From Garicola koreensis (GTDB taxonomy: Bacteria > Actinomycetota > Actinomycetes > Actinomycetales > Micrococcaceae), in contig NZ_JACIBT010000002.1 in assembly GCF_014195445.1 (NCBI RefSeq), positions 157,267 to 221,266 on the forward strand: a DNA stretch of 64,000 nucleotides, given 5' to 3'. Shown piece after piece: positions 14,380 to 22,409 of the stretch. A model generated the notes under the pieces. That model was not told the origin of the DNA. It did no database searches and was given only the letters and a program-made list of their open reading frames with translations. The first letter of the stretch is position 1. Each line of letters opens with the position of its first letter. A program made the translations under genes and the position numbers.

Positions 14380-16179
14380 ATGGCCAGGCGTCGTCGTCGT
14401 ACTGTGGCTTCTGCTGTGGTCGGTGCCCTGCTCCTGGGGGTTGTCGCAGCACCGCCAGCCAGTGCGTATTCGGATCCCGGCGAGGTGCCCAATCCCTTCC
14501 AGGACTACAGCGCTCGCGACTACGCCGATGCGCTGTGGAACTTAGAGACCAGCACCTATGTGCGCACCTACGAGCGTGAGTCCGGTGACGACTGCGACAC
14601 CCTGACCTACGAGGTGAGCCACCCCTTGGGGCTGGAAGCCGAGCGAACCTTCGTGCACATCTCCGATGAGGACGACTGGTGGTGCTCCGGCGACGAGGCC
14701 GATGAGCTGCGCGAGGAGTTCGACGAGCGTGACGACGAGGACGAGAACTTCTACCACGGCCGACCCTACGAGAATGTGACCCAGCGCGAGCCCTACTTCG
14801 GCACCTGGGCCGATGTGACCGGCAACGGGGTGAGCTCTCGCACCGAGATCCACGCCCGCGACCTGGGCAACGCCACCTTCAGCGTCTCCGGCACCTACCG
14901 CGACCACTACAGCGGCGAGGAGGTGAACATCGCCGAGACCGAGACCCACGGTGAGCACATGATCCCCGTGGGTCACACCTGGCCGGAGATGCAGCACCGC
15001 AGCCGCGAGGAGCGGGTCGCCTACTACAACGATGCGATGAACCTCACCAGCACTGTGGGCTCAACGAACCGGGAGAAGGCCGGCCACACTCCCTCTGAAT
15101 GGATGCCCTCTGACGAGGACGCGCACTGCGCCTACGCGATGACGTGGACCCACAGTGCCAATAAGCACCGGATCTCGCTGTACCAGCGCGACGTCGACCA
15201 CCTGCGCCAGCTGCTGTGGGGCTGCCTGGAGGGGGAGCTCGGCGAGGAGCTCGACGGCGCCGAGACACGTGGCGACCAGCGCAGCGACGATTTGGACTGG
15301 CAGTCCCTGCCTCCGGACTCCGATCCTGCTGAGGTCTCCGAGGGGGAGGGCGGTGGTCCCGGTGAGCACTACACCACCCGGGACTACACCGACGCGGTCT
15401 GGAACCTGGAGAACTACGTGCGGGTTCGCAGTGTGGAGCGTGAAGAGCATGAGGACTGCGATGTGCAGACCTACACCACAGCTGGGCCGCGCGGCGGGTC
15501 GACGCTGACCTATGCGCGGGTGATCTCGCCGGAGAATACCTACTGCAGCGGCGAGGAAGGTGATGAGCTGCGTGAGGAGCTGCAGCAGCGGGCCGAAGAC
15601 GACGCGGCCGTCTTCCACTCCTCTCCGATGGATGGGAACCGCCGCGACTACTTCGGCTACTGGAGCATCGACGACGAGGCGATCGACACGCGGAACCATG
15701 TGCTGGCTCGTGACCTGACTGAGCTGGAGTGGAACGCCACCCAGAACCGAGTGATCGGCGGAGAGTTCTCCGACCCCTATACCGGTGAGCGCGAGGACTA
15801 CGGGCGAGCAGGAACACGTATCGACCACATCATGGGCGTCGAGCACGCCTGGGTGGAGATGGAGCACCGCGACGACGACGAGCGGCGAGCCTTCTACAAC
15901 GACCCGGCGAACCTGCTGGCCACCAGTGCTGGGATGCTCCGGCAGAAGAATGCCGACGCGCCGCGGAACTGGATGCCCGACGACGAGAACTTTCACTGCC
16001 GGTACGCCATGGCTTGGGTCCACAACGCCGTCAAGCACGAGGTCTCACTGTTCGCCTCAGACATCGATGAACTGCGCGGGACCCTCTACCGGTGCATTGA
16101 TCAGCAGACCGACGAGGGCGAGCCCCTGCAGACGCAACGACGAGCCGGACTCGAATGGACCAGCCTTCCGCCCTATTGA
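14380..16179 (+). CDS. Secreted acidic protein with two DUF1524-like (HNH nuclease-type) domains
   Basis: I choose ATG 14380, with AGGTGA 7 bases upstream and an immediate signal peptide (MARRRRRTVASAVVGALLLGVVAAPPASA). The mature protein of about 570 residues is very acidic and consists of two homologous halves (about residues 45-300 and 335-598). Each half holds a YADALWNLE or YTDAVWNLE opening and a Cys-rich acidic part. Then comes a region like GmrSD C-terminal DUF1524 nucleases: EHMIPVGHTW...YNDAMNL...EWMP...HCAYAMTW in copy 1 (His near 193) and DHIMGVEHAW...YNDPANL...NWMP...HCRYAMAW in copy 2 (near 482). Copy 1 has E for the usual D before His, and copy 2 has lost the N-R pair. It may be a nuclease or a former nuclease that now binds a polymer. 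Confidence 0.75.
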   Translation: MARRRRRTVASAVVGALLLGVVAAPPASAYSDPGEVPNPFQDYSARDYADALWNLETSTYVRTYERESGDDCDTLTYEVSHPLGLEAERTFVHISDEDDWWCSGDEADELREEFDERDDEDENFYHGRPYENVTQREPYFGTWADVTGNGVSSRTEIHARDLGNATFSVSGTYRDHYSGEEVNIAETETHGEHMIPVGHTWPEMQHRSREERVAYYNDAMNLTSTVGSTNREKAGHTPSEWMPSDEDAHCAYAMTWTHSANKHRISLYQRDVDHLRQLLWGCLEGELGEELDGAETRGDQRSDDLDWQSLPPDSDPAEVSEGEGGGPGEHYTTRDYTDAVWNLENYVRVRSVEREEHEDCDVQTYTTAGPRGGSTLTYARVISPENTYCSGEEGDELREELQQRAEDDAAVFHSSPMDGNRRDYFGYWSIDDEAIDTRNHVLARDLTELEWNATQNRVIGGEFSDPYTGEREDYGRAGTRIDHIMGVEHAWVEMEHRDDDERRAFYNDPANLLATSAGMLRQKNADAPRNWMPDDENFHCRYAMAWVHNAVKHEVSLFASDIDELRGTLYRCIDQQTDEGEPLQTQRRAGLEWTSLPPY

Positions 16180-16270
16180 GGCACACCGCCCACGCCTCTG
16201 ACGCAAACCGTGCCGGATGCCTCCCATGCTTCACCTCACGTTGGTGCGGCAAGGGCGCACTCGGAGGTAA

Positions 16271-16276
16271 TAGACT
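16271..16276 (+). promoter_or_regulatory. -10 hexamer, first GT29-like gene
   Basis: TAGACT, 9 bases before the ATG at 16286, giving at most a few leader bases. Confidence 0.45.
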
Positions 16277-16285
16277 CGACTGCTG

Positions 16286-18301
16286 ATGGTTAAACCTCTG
16301 GTGATCGGCGCCCAAGTGAGTCAGCGCGCTGTGCGCGCGGTCTCCGCGGTGCCCGGCCTGGACCGGGCCCTGGCCCGCGGCGTCGTCGTCTCCGGGCGGG
16401 CAGTGCACCCGCCGGTCCAGGCTGCGATGCGCGGCGGCCAGTCCGCACTGGGCTCCTTCTACGAACGTGCCGCCACGGTACTGTTCCAGGCCAATCGGGC
16501 TGGTGCGCAGGCGCTGCTGCAGAAGACCCGCTTGGAGTCGCTGGACGCTGACCAGCTGGAACGACTGGCTGTGCGCTACTTCAAGCTCAAGGACTACTCC
16601 ACAGCGCTGACCATGCGGCGCAAGGCCGCGGAGCTGCAGCCGAACAACGCCCTGCGCTGGGTGGCGCTGGCTCGGTCCCTGCGGCGCGGCGGAGACGACG
16701 CGGTGGTCCATGACACTGTGGCCGGTTTAACCCGCGGCACCCGGGCCCACACTGAGCAGGCGCGACAGGCCCTGCTCACCGCCCAAGAGTTGGAGCCGGA
16801 CAACGCCTACCTGCTGCATGAGCGCGGCAGACTGGAATTCAGCCACGGCGATTCGGACACCGGTTTGGAGCTGATGCGCCAGGCCGTAGAGATGCAGCCC
16901 CGAGCACAGTGGCTCACTGAGCTGGCCTCCGCATACCGCAAGCCGCATATTGCCGATTTGGACCGGTCTCTGGACGCCTACGAACGTGGCCTGCAGCTCA
17001 AACCCACCAGCCCCACCGCGTTCCGCGGCGTCGTCGTCATGGGGTGCCGGGCCGATCAGGACTGGCCGCGGATGTGGCGCAGCGCCGAACTGTTCGAATC
17101 AGCCAAACCGCCCCGCCGGGCAGCGCGCATGCAGCTGATGGAATGGCTGCGGCCGCTGTTCACCGCTGAGCCGCCACGGGCTGATGTCAGCGCCGCGCTG
17201 GTCAACATTCAGTACGCCCAGGCCAAAGGTCTGCGGCTCTCCTTTCCCACCACCTCGCTGATCGTCTACCGGCTGCAGTTCGCCCAACGGATGAAACCAG
17301 CCTTCGCGATGCGCCGCGGCCTCGCTGAGCGCTCCCTGGACTGGTTGGGAACCTCATCCGCGGAGCACAGCCGGCACCGGCAGAAGGTGCTGGCCGCGCT
17401 GACCTACTTGCAGCGCTATGAGCAGGCGCAGGCGCTCATCGACCCGATGCCGTGGCAGCCGCACAACGACCTGGAACGCCACCGGTTGGAGAAGATGGCC
17501 GCCGACGTGCACCTGATCCAAGGCCGGATGCAGCCGCTGGTCGACTACGCCGTCCGCCGTGCTCAGGACACCCCCATGCACGGTGAGGAGCGGATGGCTC
17601 GGCTGCTCCGCGGCAAGCGAGTCGCCGTCGTCGGGCCAGCAGACACCGGGGACCGGCTCGGCGCTGACATTGACGACTACGACGTGATCATCCGCCCGCG
17701 GCTGATGACCCAGTTCGACGACGAGCAGGCAGCCCGGCTGGGCACCCGCACCGATATCGCCTACTTCTCCGGCCGGGACATTGCAGCATTCATGGAGGAG
17801 GCGTCCGCCGCAGTGGATGCCGGGCAGCTGCAGATGGTGGTCGGCCGCGGCCTCAGCATCGACGCGTTCGAGGGGCAGATGCCCGAGTGGCTGCGCTTCT
17901 ACCGCCACGACTTCTCGCTGGGGTTCCATGGCCCGCCCATGGGCATCGGCAGGATCCTCTACGACGTGATGCAGTTTGAACCCGCCGAGGTCGGGCTGTT
18001 CAACATTGACTTCTTCTCCGGTCAGACCGCGTTCAGCAAGGGCTACCGGGAGGCGAAGGACCAGGGACCGGGGCCCTATTCGATCGTCAACGAGATTGTG
18101 CTGGCCCACGACCTGGCCTTCGAACACCGGCTCACCAAGGCCATGACATCCACCGGTGTGCTGCATGCCAAAGGTGTGGCAGCGCAGGTGCTGGCGCTGA
18201 GTGAGGCGCAGTACATTGAGAAGTTGGAAACCTCCCCGGCCCTGAAGACAACGCCGGCCCAGAAGACAACGACCGACGCGGCGGAAGACGACGGCGACTG
18301 A
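16286..18301 (+). CDS. TPR protein with GT29 sialyltransferase-like C-terminal domain
   Basis: A 671-residue protein. Residues about 90-260 contain TPR-like helical pairs (AVRYFKLKDYSTALTMRRKA, LLHERGRLEFSHGDSDTGLEL, DRSLDAYERGLQLKP). The C-terminal part from about 440 resembles eukaryotic-type GT29: KRVAVVGPADTGDRLGADID, DYDVIIRPR (sialylmotif L-like, near 443-472), GTRTDIAYFSG, GPPMGIGRILYDVMQFEPAEV (motif S-like, near 548) and LAHDLAFEHRL with a conserved H..E (near 606). The family uses CMP-activated sugars. No signal or membrane segment is evident, so it is probably cytoplasmic. A paralogue follows directly. The assignment is by motif; activity is inferred. Confidence 0.65.
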   Translation: MVKPLVIGAQVSQRAVRAVSAVPGLDRALARGVVVSGRAVHPPVQAAMRGGQSALGSFYERAATVLFQANRAGAQALLQKTRLESLDADQLERLAVRYFKLKDYSTALTMRRKAAELQPNNALRWVALARSLRRGGDDAVVHDTVAGLTRGTRAHTEQARQALLTAQELEPDNAYLLHERGRLEFSHGDSDTGLELMRQAVEMQPRAQWLTELASAYRKPHIADLDRSLDAYERGLQLKPTSPTAFRGVVVMGCRADQDWPRMWRSAELFESAKPPRRAARMQLMEWLRPLFTAEPPRADVSAALVNIQYAQAKGLRLSFPTTSLIVYRLQFAQRMKPAFAMRRGLAERSLDWLGTSSAEHSRHRQKVLAALTYLQRYEQAQALIDPMPWQPHNDLERHRLEKMAADVHLIQGRMQPLVDYAVRRAQDTPMHGEERMARLLRGKRVAVVGPADTGDRLGADIDDYDVIIRPRLMTQFDDEQAARLGTRTDIAYFSGRDIAAFMEEASAAVDAGQLQMVVGRGLSIDAFEGQMPEWLRFYRHDFSLGFHGPPMGIGRILYDVMQFEPAEVGLFNIDFFSGQTAFSKGYREAKDQGPGPYSIVNEIVLAHDLAFEHRLTKAMTSTGVLHAKGVAAQVLALSEAQYIEKLETSPALKTTPAQKTTTDAAEDDGD

Positions 18302-18329
18302 ATGGTGGTACCTGAGTGGTGAGATCTCG

Positions 18330-19982
18330 GTGGCGCTGAGTCTGCACGGGCTGCGCGGCAAGATCGCGGCCGCCGCGGTGGTGAAGAGTGCTGCCTGGCG
18401 CCTCGGCCGGGTGCCCGGTGGGGCCAGGGTGGTCAACACCGTGGCCTCCCGTGTGGACCCCGGAGGGGAGGCCACCGACAGTTACCGCGGACTGCTGGCC
18501 GGGCTGCTCTATGACACCACCCAGCACGACGACGGGCACGAGCCGGTCTACGACCCAGTGGCCGGCATCGTCGTCGGAACCGCCACCAGTCCCACTCCGG
18601 TCTCCGAGTTGTCCGAGGCGGCCTACTCCTATCCCACGGCGGGCAAGCACCTTGCGGCTGCGGCAGCCTACCGCAAGCCCTACGTCGCAGACTTTGACGC
18701 CGCCTACCGCCACTACGAGCGGGCCCACCGGCTGAACCCCAATGACCTGCGGACCGTCGAGGGCATCGTCACCCTCGGTGCCCGCACCCACTACGACTGG
18801 CGGCGCATCTGGGGCCACGCAGTGCAGCTGAAGCCACGCAGCGGCCGGCTGGCCGACCAGCAGCTGTGGGAGGCGGTGGGCCGACTGTTCCGCCAGGAAC
18901 CCAGTGCTGATGCGCTCGCCGACGCAGTCGCGGCCCTCGAGGCACGCGGAGACGAACTGGCCCACCTGCACCAACTGATGCTCGATGTGCTGAGCATTCG
19001 GCTGCAGTTCCTCGGCCAGTTCCGGCCCGCTTTTGCGCTGCGGGCGCTGATGGCCCGCAACCGCGTCACCGAACTGCGCGGCATCCCGCTGGAGTCCACC
19101 CTGTGGCTGCGGCACCTGCTGGGAGCCCACGCCTATCTGCAGGATGATGAGCAGCTGGTGGCCGCCGCAGACCGGCCCCGGGTGACGGTGCTCAACCGCC
19201 GGGTGGAAACCCAAGTGGAGAAGCTGCGTGCCGACGTCGCACTCTTCCGCGGCGATGCCCGACCCGTAGCAGAGCACGCGCGCCAGCGCCGCAGCGACCT
19301 GCCGCTGCCCGGCGATGACCGGATGGAACAGCTCGTGACGGGCAGCCGGATTGCGGTGGTGGGTCCGGCGGCGGCTGAGGAGCAGTTCGGTGAACAGATT
19401 GAGGACCACGACGTCGTCGTGCGCACCCGGCACCTGGCCGCACCGACTGCTGAGCAGGCCGCTCGCGTGGGATCGCGCACCGATATGGCCTACTACTCCG
19501 GCCGGGACCTGTGGGAAGGCTACGAGCCGATCGCCGCCGCCGCTGAGGCGGGGGAGATCCAGCTGGCGGTCACCCGGCCCTTCTACGTCGACGCCATGGC
19601 AGAACCGCCCAGCTGGCTGCGCTTCGCGCGGTTCGAGTACGGACTGTACTTCCGCGGCGCTCCGCAGGGGATCCAACGCATCATCTATGACCTGCTGCAG
19701 TTCCAACCCGCCCAGATCAGCGTCTTCCACGCCGACTTCTACGCCGGTGAGCACGCGGCAGTACCTGGCTACCGGGCAGGATACGGAGGCTTCGGCCCCT
19801 ATGCGGCCACCAACGACGTGGTGGTCATGCACGACGTGGCCTACGAGTTCCGGGTCATGCAGAAACTCATGGGCACCGGTCTGATCACTGCGTACGGGGC
19901 CGCCGCCGAGGTGCTGCAGCTGAATGAAGGGGCCTATCTGCAGCGCGTGGAGCAGGGGCCATTGGGAAGGGGAAGGAATTGA
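18330..19982 (+). CDS. GT29 sialyltransferase-like protein, paralogue of the preceding gene
   Basis: A 550-residue paralogue of the preceding protein with a shorter N-terminal TPR region. GTG 18330 is the start, 28 bases after the upstream stop, so the two are co-transcribed. Shared features are AYRKP(Y/H)(V/I)ADFD...YERAHRLNPND, then SRIAVVGPAAAEEQFGEQIE with DHDVVVRTR (motif L-like, near residue 338), VGSRTDMAYYSGRD, GAPQGIQRIIYDLLQFQPAQI (motif S-like, near 443) and VMHDVAYEFRVM (H..E near 500). The tandem arrangement suggests two consecutive transfer steps, or two donors or acceptors. The last codons overlap the start of the phosphatase gene by 4 bases. Confidence 0.65.
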   Translation: MALSLHGLRGKIAAAAVVKSAAWRLGRVPGGARVVNTVASRVDPGGEATDSYRGLLAGLLYDTTQHDDGHEPVYDPVAGIVVGTATSPTPVSELSEAAYSYPTAGKHLAAAAAYRKPYVADFDAAYRHYERAHRLNPNDLRTVEGIVTLGARTHYDWRRIWGHAVQLKPRSGRLADQQLWEAVGRLFRQEPSADALADAVAALEARGDELAHLHQLMLDVLSIRLQFLGQFRPAFALRALMARNRVTELRGIPLESTLWLRHLLGAHAYLQDDEQLVAAADRPRVTVLNRRVETQVEKLRADVALFRGDARPVAEHARQRRSDLPLPGDDRMEQLVTGSRIAVVGPAAAEEQFGEQIEDHDVVVRTRHLAAPTAEQAARVGSRTDMAYYSGRDLWEGYEPIAAAAEAGEIQLAVTRPFYVDAMAEPPSWLRFARFEYGLYFRGAPQGIQRIIYDLLQFQPAQISVFHADFYAGEHAAVPGYRAGYGGFGPYAATNDVVVMHDVAYEFRVMQKLMGTGLITAYGAAAEVLQLNEGAYLQRVEQGPLGRGRN

Positions 19983-20728
19983 TCCGGGTCATCCTGGTCC
20001 GCCACGGTGAGACCGAGTGGAATGTGGACCACCGCCTGCAGGGGCAGTCGCCGGTGGACCTGGCGGAGTCGGGCTATCGTCAGGCGCGGCAGTCGGGTCG
20101 CTATGTGCGGGCGCAGAACCCGGTGATGGGGTATGTGACCCCGCTGGAGCGGACCCGGCAGACCTTCGATGAGTTTGGGCTCGGGTTCGCACCTGAGGTG
20201 GCTGCGGACTTGATCGAGCAGAACCTCGGCGAGTGGGAAGGCATGAAGACCGCCCGCGCGAGGGACGAGTACGCAGAGCTCTACCGGTCCTGGAAGAAGG
20301 GTGAGGGAACTCCGCCCGGCGGAGAGGCGCCGCACAGTGTGCTGAAGCGTACGACGGCGGCGTTCTGCCACATTGTGCGGGCCGCCGCCGAGGCGCAGCC
20401 GACGCCCTCGCCGGATCTCAGCTTTGCGGTGCGCACTGTGGTTGCCGTCTCGCACGGCACCTCGTTGAAGGCGCTGATGGAAGGCTTGGGGCTCATTGAC
20501 CGGTTCAGCGTCATCTCGCTGACCGCAGCGGCGATCAGTGTGATCGACGTGCCGCTGCACGCCGGGCCGCTGAGCAGCTCACTGCCCAAGGGCGGGGCCG
20601 GAATCTCCGGCGGCACCGAGGCTGAAGCACAGATCATCCGCAGCCTCACCGACGAGCAGATCATCAGCTACGCCAAGCTGCGCATGTTCAACCTCTCCCC
20701 AGAGGTCCTCGCCCAGCTGCCGGCGTAA
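19979..20728 (+). CDS. Histidine phosphatase family protein
   Basis: A 249-residue member of the phosphoglycerate-mutase-like histidine phosphatases. The catalytic LVRHGETEWN lies at residues 6-15; TPLERTRQTFDEF supplies the phosphate-binding arginine, NLGEWEGM the conserved glutamate, and VVAVSHGTSLKAL the second histidine. The start is TTG 19979, overlapping the previous stop (TTGA), with GGAAGG just upstream, so it is translated with the GT29-like pair. It may remove phosphate from a sugar or nucleotide intermediate of the same pathway. Its substrate cannot be read from sequence. Confidence 0.85.
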   Translation: MIRVILVRHGETEWNVDHRLQGQSPVDLAESGYRQARQSGRYVRAQNPVMGYVTPLERTRQTFDEFGLGFAPEVAADLIEQNLGEWEGMKTARARDEYAELYRSWKKGEGTPPGGEAPHSVLKRTTAAFCHIVRAAAEAQPTPSPDLSFAVRTVVAVSHGTSLKALMEGLGLIDRFSVISLTAAAISVIDVPLHAGPLSSSLPKGGAGISGGTEAEAQIIRSLTDEQIISYAKLRMFNLSPEVLAQLPA

Positions 20729-20795
20729 GCCATGTGCGGCAGTCGAGTAGGAGCCCTTGACCGCCGTGCTGCTGTGGTTAATGGGGTCGTGCCGG

Positions 20796-20801
20796 TATAG
20801 T
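20796..20801 (+). promoter_or_regulatory. -10 hexamer, leaderless antitoxin gene
   Basis: TATAGT, 6 bases before the ATG at 20808; this places the transcript start at or next to the start codon. Confidence 0.5.
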
Positions 20802-20807
20802 CGAGGT

Positions 20808-20978
20808 ATGACTCCGAAGCTTGTCGATGAGTCCGAGCAAGCCGAAGTCGACGCTGCGTGGGACACCGAGATTGACGAACGCCTCGACGAGATCCTGACA
20901 GGCAAGGTCGAATTGGTCAGTGGTGAAAAGACGCTGGAGATGGTGCGTGAGATGTTGGCGGCCCGGCGTCAGCAGTGA
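20808..20978 (+). CDS. Addiction-module antitoxin-like protein, orphan
   Basis: A 56-residue acidic protein resembling the putative addiction-module component family (PF09720 / TIGR02574 type), antitoxins of RelE/ParE-like toxins. Visible features are DAAWDTEIDERLDEILTGKVELVSGEKTLEMVREMLAARR: the family's W-x3-I-x2-R core and the (V/I)x(A/S)GE...E stretch. No toxin gene follows. A GTG overlapping the stop codon begins a frame that ends after four codons (GTG ACG TTG GCA TAG), possibly a vestige of the toxin start. I choose ATG 20808 because of the -10 at 20796-20801. Confidence 0.7.
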   Translation: MTPKLVDESEQAEVDAAWDTEIDERLDEILTGKVELVSGEKTLEMVREMLAARRQQ

Positions 20979-21221
20979 CGTTGGCATAGAGCGGGCCCCC
21001 GGCTGCACGAGCGTTCGGAAGACCCATCATGGCATCACTTCAGATGATCTGTGAGGGTCGGCGTAGGCGGGCCACCTACTACTGTTGTGAAATAGCCATG
21101 TGCTGCGGCACCGGGCCGACGTCGTCAGAGGGGGCACAACCGATGAGGAACTTGAGCATCTTGGTGAGGTTGGCCTATGGTGCCGCGGCGCAGCCGGTCT
21201 CCGGGACGAACCTGAGCGAGC
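20979..21221. other. Intergenic, no gene seen
   Basis: About 240 bases between the orphan antitoxin and the convergent tagD copy. Apart from the four-codon vestige after the antitoxin stop, I see no conserved frame, repeat or strong hairpin. Confidence 0.5.
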
Positions 21222-21737
21222 CTAGCGCGGTGGGGGAGGCAGCTTGGTCTCCGGCTGCGTGCCGAGGGAGCGCAGCCGTGAGGTGTTCGGCACCGGGGAA
21301 TGATGGCGCTGCTCGTCCTGACGCTTGTACTCGATCGCCTCGAACAGCAGGTCTTTGCGGATCTGAGACGTTGAGGTGCCTTCAGTGCGCGACAAGTAGG
21401 CCACCTCGCAGTGCTCGCGCAGGTACTCGAACCGTGGGGAGCCTTCCCAGTCGGAGCCCATCACCACAGTGTCGATCTCGTGCTCAAACACATCCAGCCG
21501 CTTCTGTTCCCATGCGGTCTCCGGGATCACGAAATCGACGTACCGGATGGACTCCAGCATCATTTTGCGCACCTCATAGGGGTGGTAGCTGGGCTGTTTG
21601 CCGGGTTTGGCCTCGTTGAAGTCATCTGTGCTCAGCCCGACCACCAAGTAGTCGCCCAGCGCCTTGGCCCGCTTGAGCAGACGGATGTGTCCCCAGTGCA
21701 GCAGATCGAAGGTGCCATAGGTGAGGATGCGTTTCAT
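21222..21737 (-). CDS. tagD: Glycerol-3-phosphate cytidylyltransferase (copy 1)
   Basis: A 171-residue TagD-type enzyme making CDP-glycerol from CTP and glycerol-3-phosphate for teichoic acid. ILTYGTFDLLHWGHIRLLKRAKALGD carries the nucleotidyltransferase HxGH motif (HWGH near residue 14-17); VGLSTDDFN, VMGSDWEGSPRFEYL and RTEGTSTSQIRKDL (the RTxGISTT-like motif) complete the active site. The last 40 residues are a low-conservation tail rich in Arg, Pro and Gln. It follows a second copy at 21761 by 23 bases and is probably co-transcribed with it. Confidence 0.9.
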   Translation of the reverse strand: MKRILTYGTFDLLHWGHIRLLKRAKALGDYLVVGLSTDDFNEAKPGKQPSYHPYEVRKMMLESIRYVDFVIPETAWEQKRLDVFEHEIDTVVMGSDWEGSPRFEYLREHCEVAYLSRTEGTSTSQIRKDLLFEAIEYKRQDEQRHHSPVPNTSRLRSLGTQPETKLPPPPR

Positions 21738-21760
21738 CGGGCGTCGTCGTCGGGCCGCGG

Positions 21761-22240
21761 TTATGCCGAACGGTCCAGCTGCGCCATCTGGCTGGTGACC
21801 GGCGGCGGTTCGTGGTCGGGGGTCCCCAGGTCAGTGACGGCATCGGCCAGCAGGTCCCGACGAATCTTGCGGGTGGAGATCCCCTCGGTGCGCGGCAGAT
21901 ACACCACCTCGCAGTAGTCACGCAGGTACTCGAACCGCTGCGAGCCCTCCCAGTTGGATCCCATCACCACCGTGTCCACGTGGTAGCGGCGGATATCGTC
22001 GACCTTCTGCTCCCACGAGCGTTCGGGGACCACCAGGTCTACGTGGCGCACCGCCTCAAGCATCTTACAGCGGGTGCGGTGGTCGTGGTACGGGCGGCGG
22101 TCGTCCTTGCCGCTGGTGACAAACTCGTCGGTGCTGGCGGCGACGATCAGATAGTCGCCCAGCGCCTTGGCCCGCTTCAGGAGGCGAATATGGCCCCAAT
22201 GCAGCAGATCAAAGGTGCCGTAGGTCAGAACTCTCTTCAT
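21761..22240 (-). CDS. tagD: Glycerol-3-phosphate cytidylyltransferase (copy 2)
   Basis: A 159-residue paralogue of the neighbouring TagD. I choose ATG 22240, where homology begins (MKRVLTYGTFDLLHWGHIRLLKRAKALGD); the open frame runs further upstream without homology. It has the HWGH motif, AASTDEFV, VMGSNWEGSQRFEYL and RTEGISTRKIRRDL. A GGGGGAAGG stretch lies about 11 bases before the ATG. The copies differ mainly in residues 35-100 and in their tails, so they may make different CDP-alcohols (for example CDP-glycerol and another CDP-polyol) or serve dosage. It is first in a two-gene operon, divergent from the LCP gene. Confidence 0.88.
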   Translation of the reverse strand: MKRVLTYGTFDLLHWGHIRLLKRAKALGDYLIVAASTDEFVTSGKDDRRPYHDHRTRCKMLEAVRHVDLVVPERSWEQKVDDIRRYHVDTVVMGSNWEGSQRFEYLRDYCEVVYLPRTEGISTRKIRRDLLADAVTDLGTPDHEPPPVTSQMAQLDRSA

Positions 22241-22374
22241 CGGTGGTGAAGCCTTCCCCCAATTCGGAAGTGCGCGAGATCGTCTGATTCGTCCAGTTAC
22301 AGTCTTCGATAATACCAATTCCAGCAAAACCCCAGGTTTCAAGCTCAACTGGAGGTGTGCGGGTGCGTCACTCG

Positions 22375-22402
22375 CCGACAATACTCGCCGGTGGCCTACC
22401 CT
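22375..22402 (+). promoter_or_regulatory. Promoter of the LCP gene, leaderless
   Basis: CCGACA (22375-22380), a 16-base spacer and TACCCT (22397-22402), 7 bases before the GTG at 22410. Confidence 0.45.
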
Positions 22403-22409
22403 GGAACCC
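22403..22409 (+). other. LCP gene: no ribosome site in the pre-start gap
   Basis: GGAACCC between the -10 and the GTG is too short for a leader and SD pairing; this decides for a leaderless GTG start at 22410. Confidence 0.35.
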
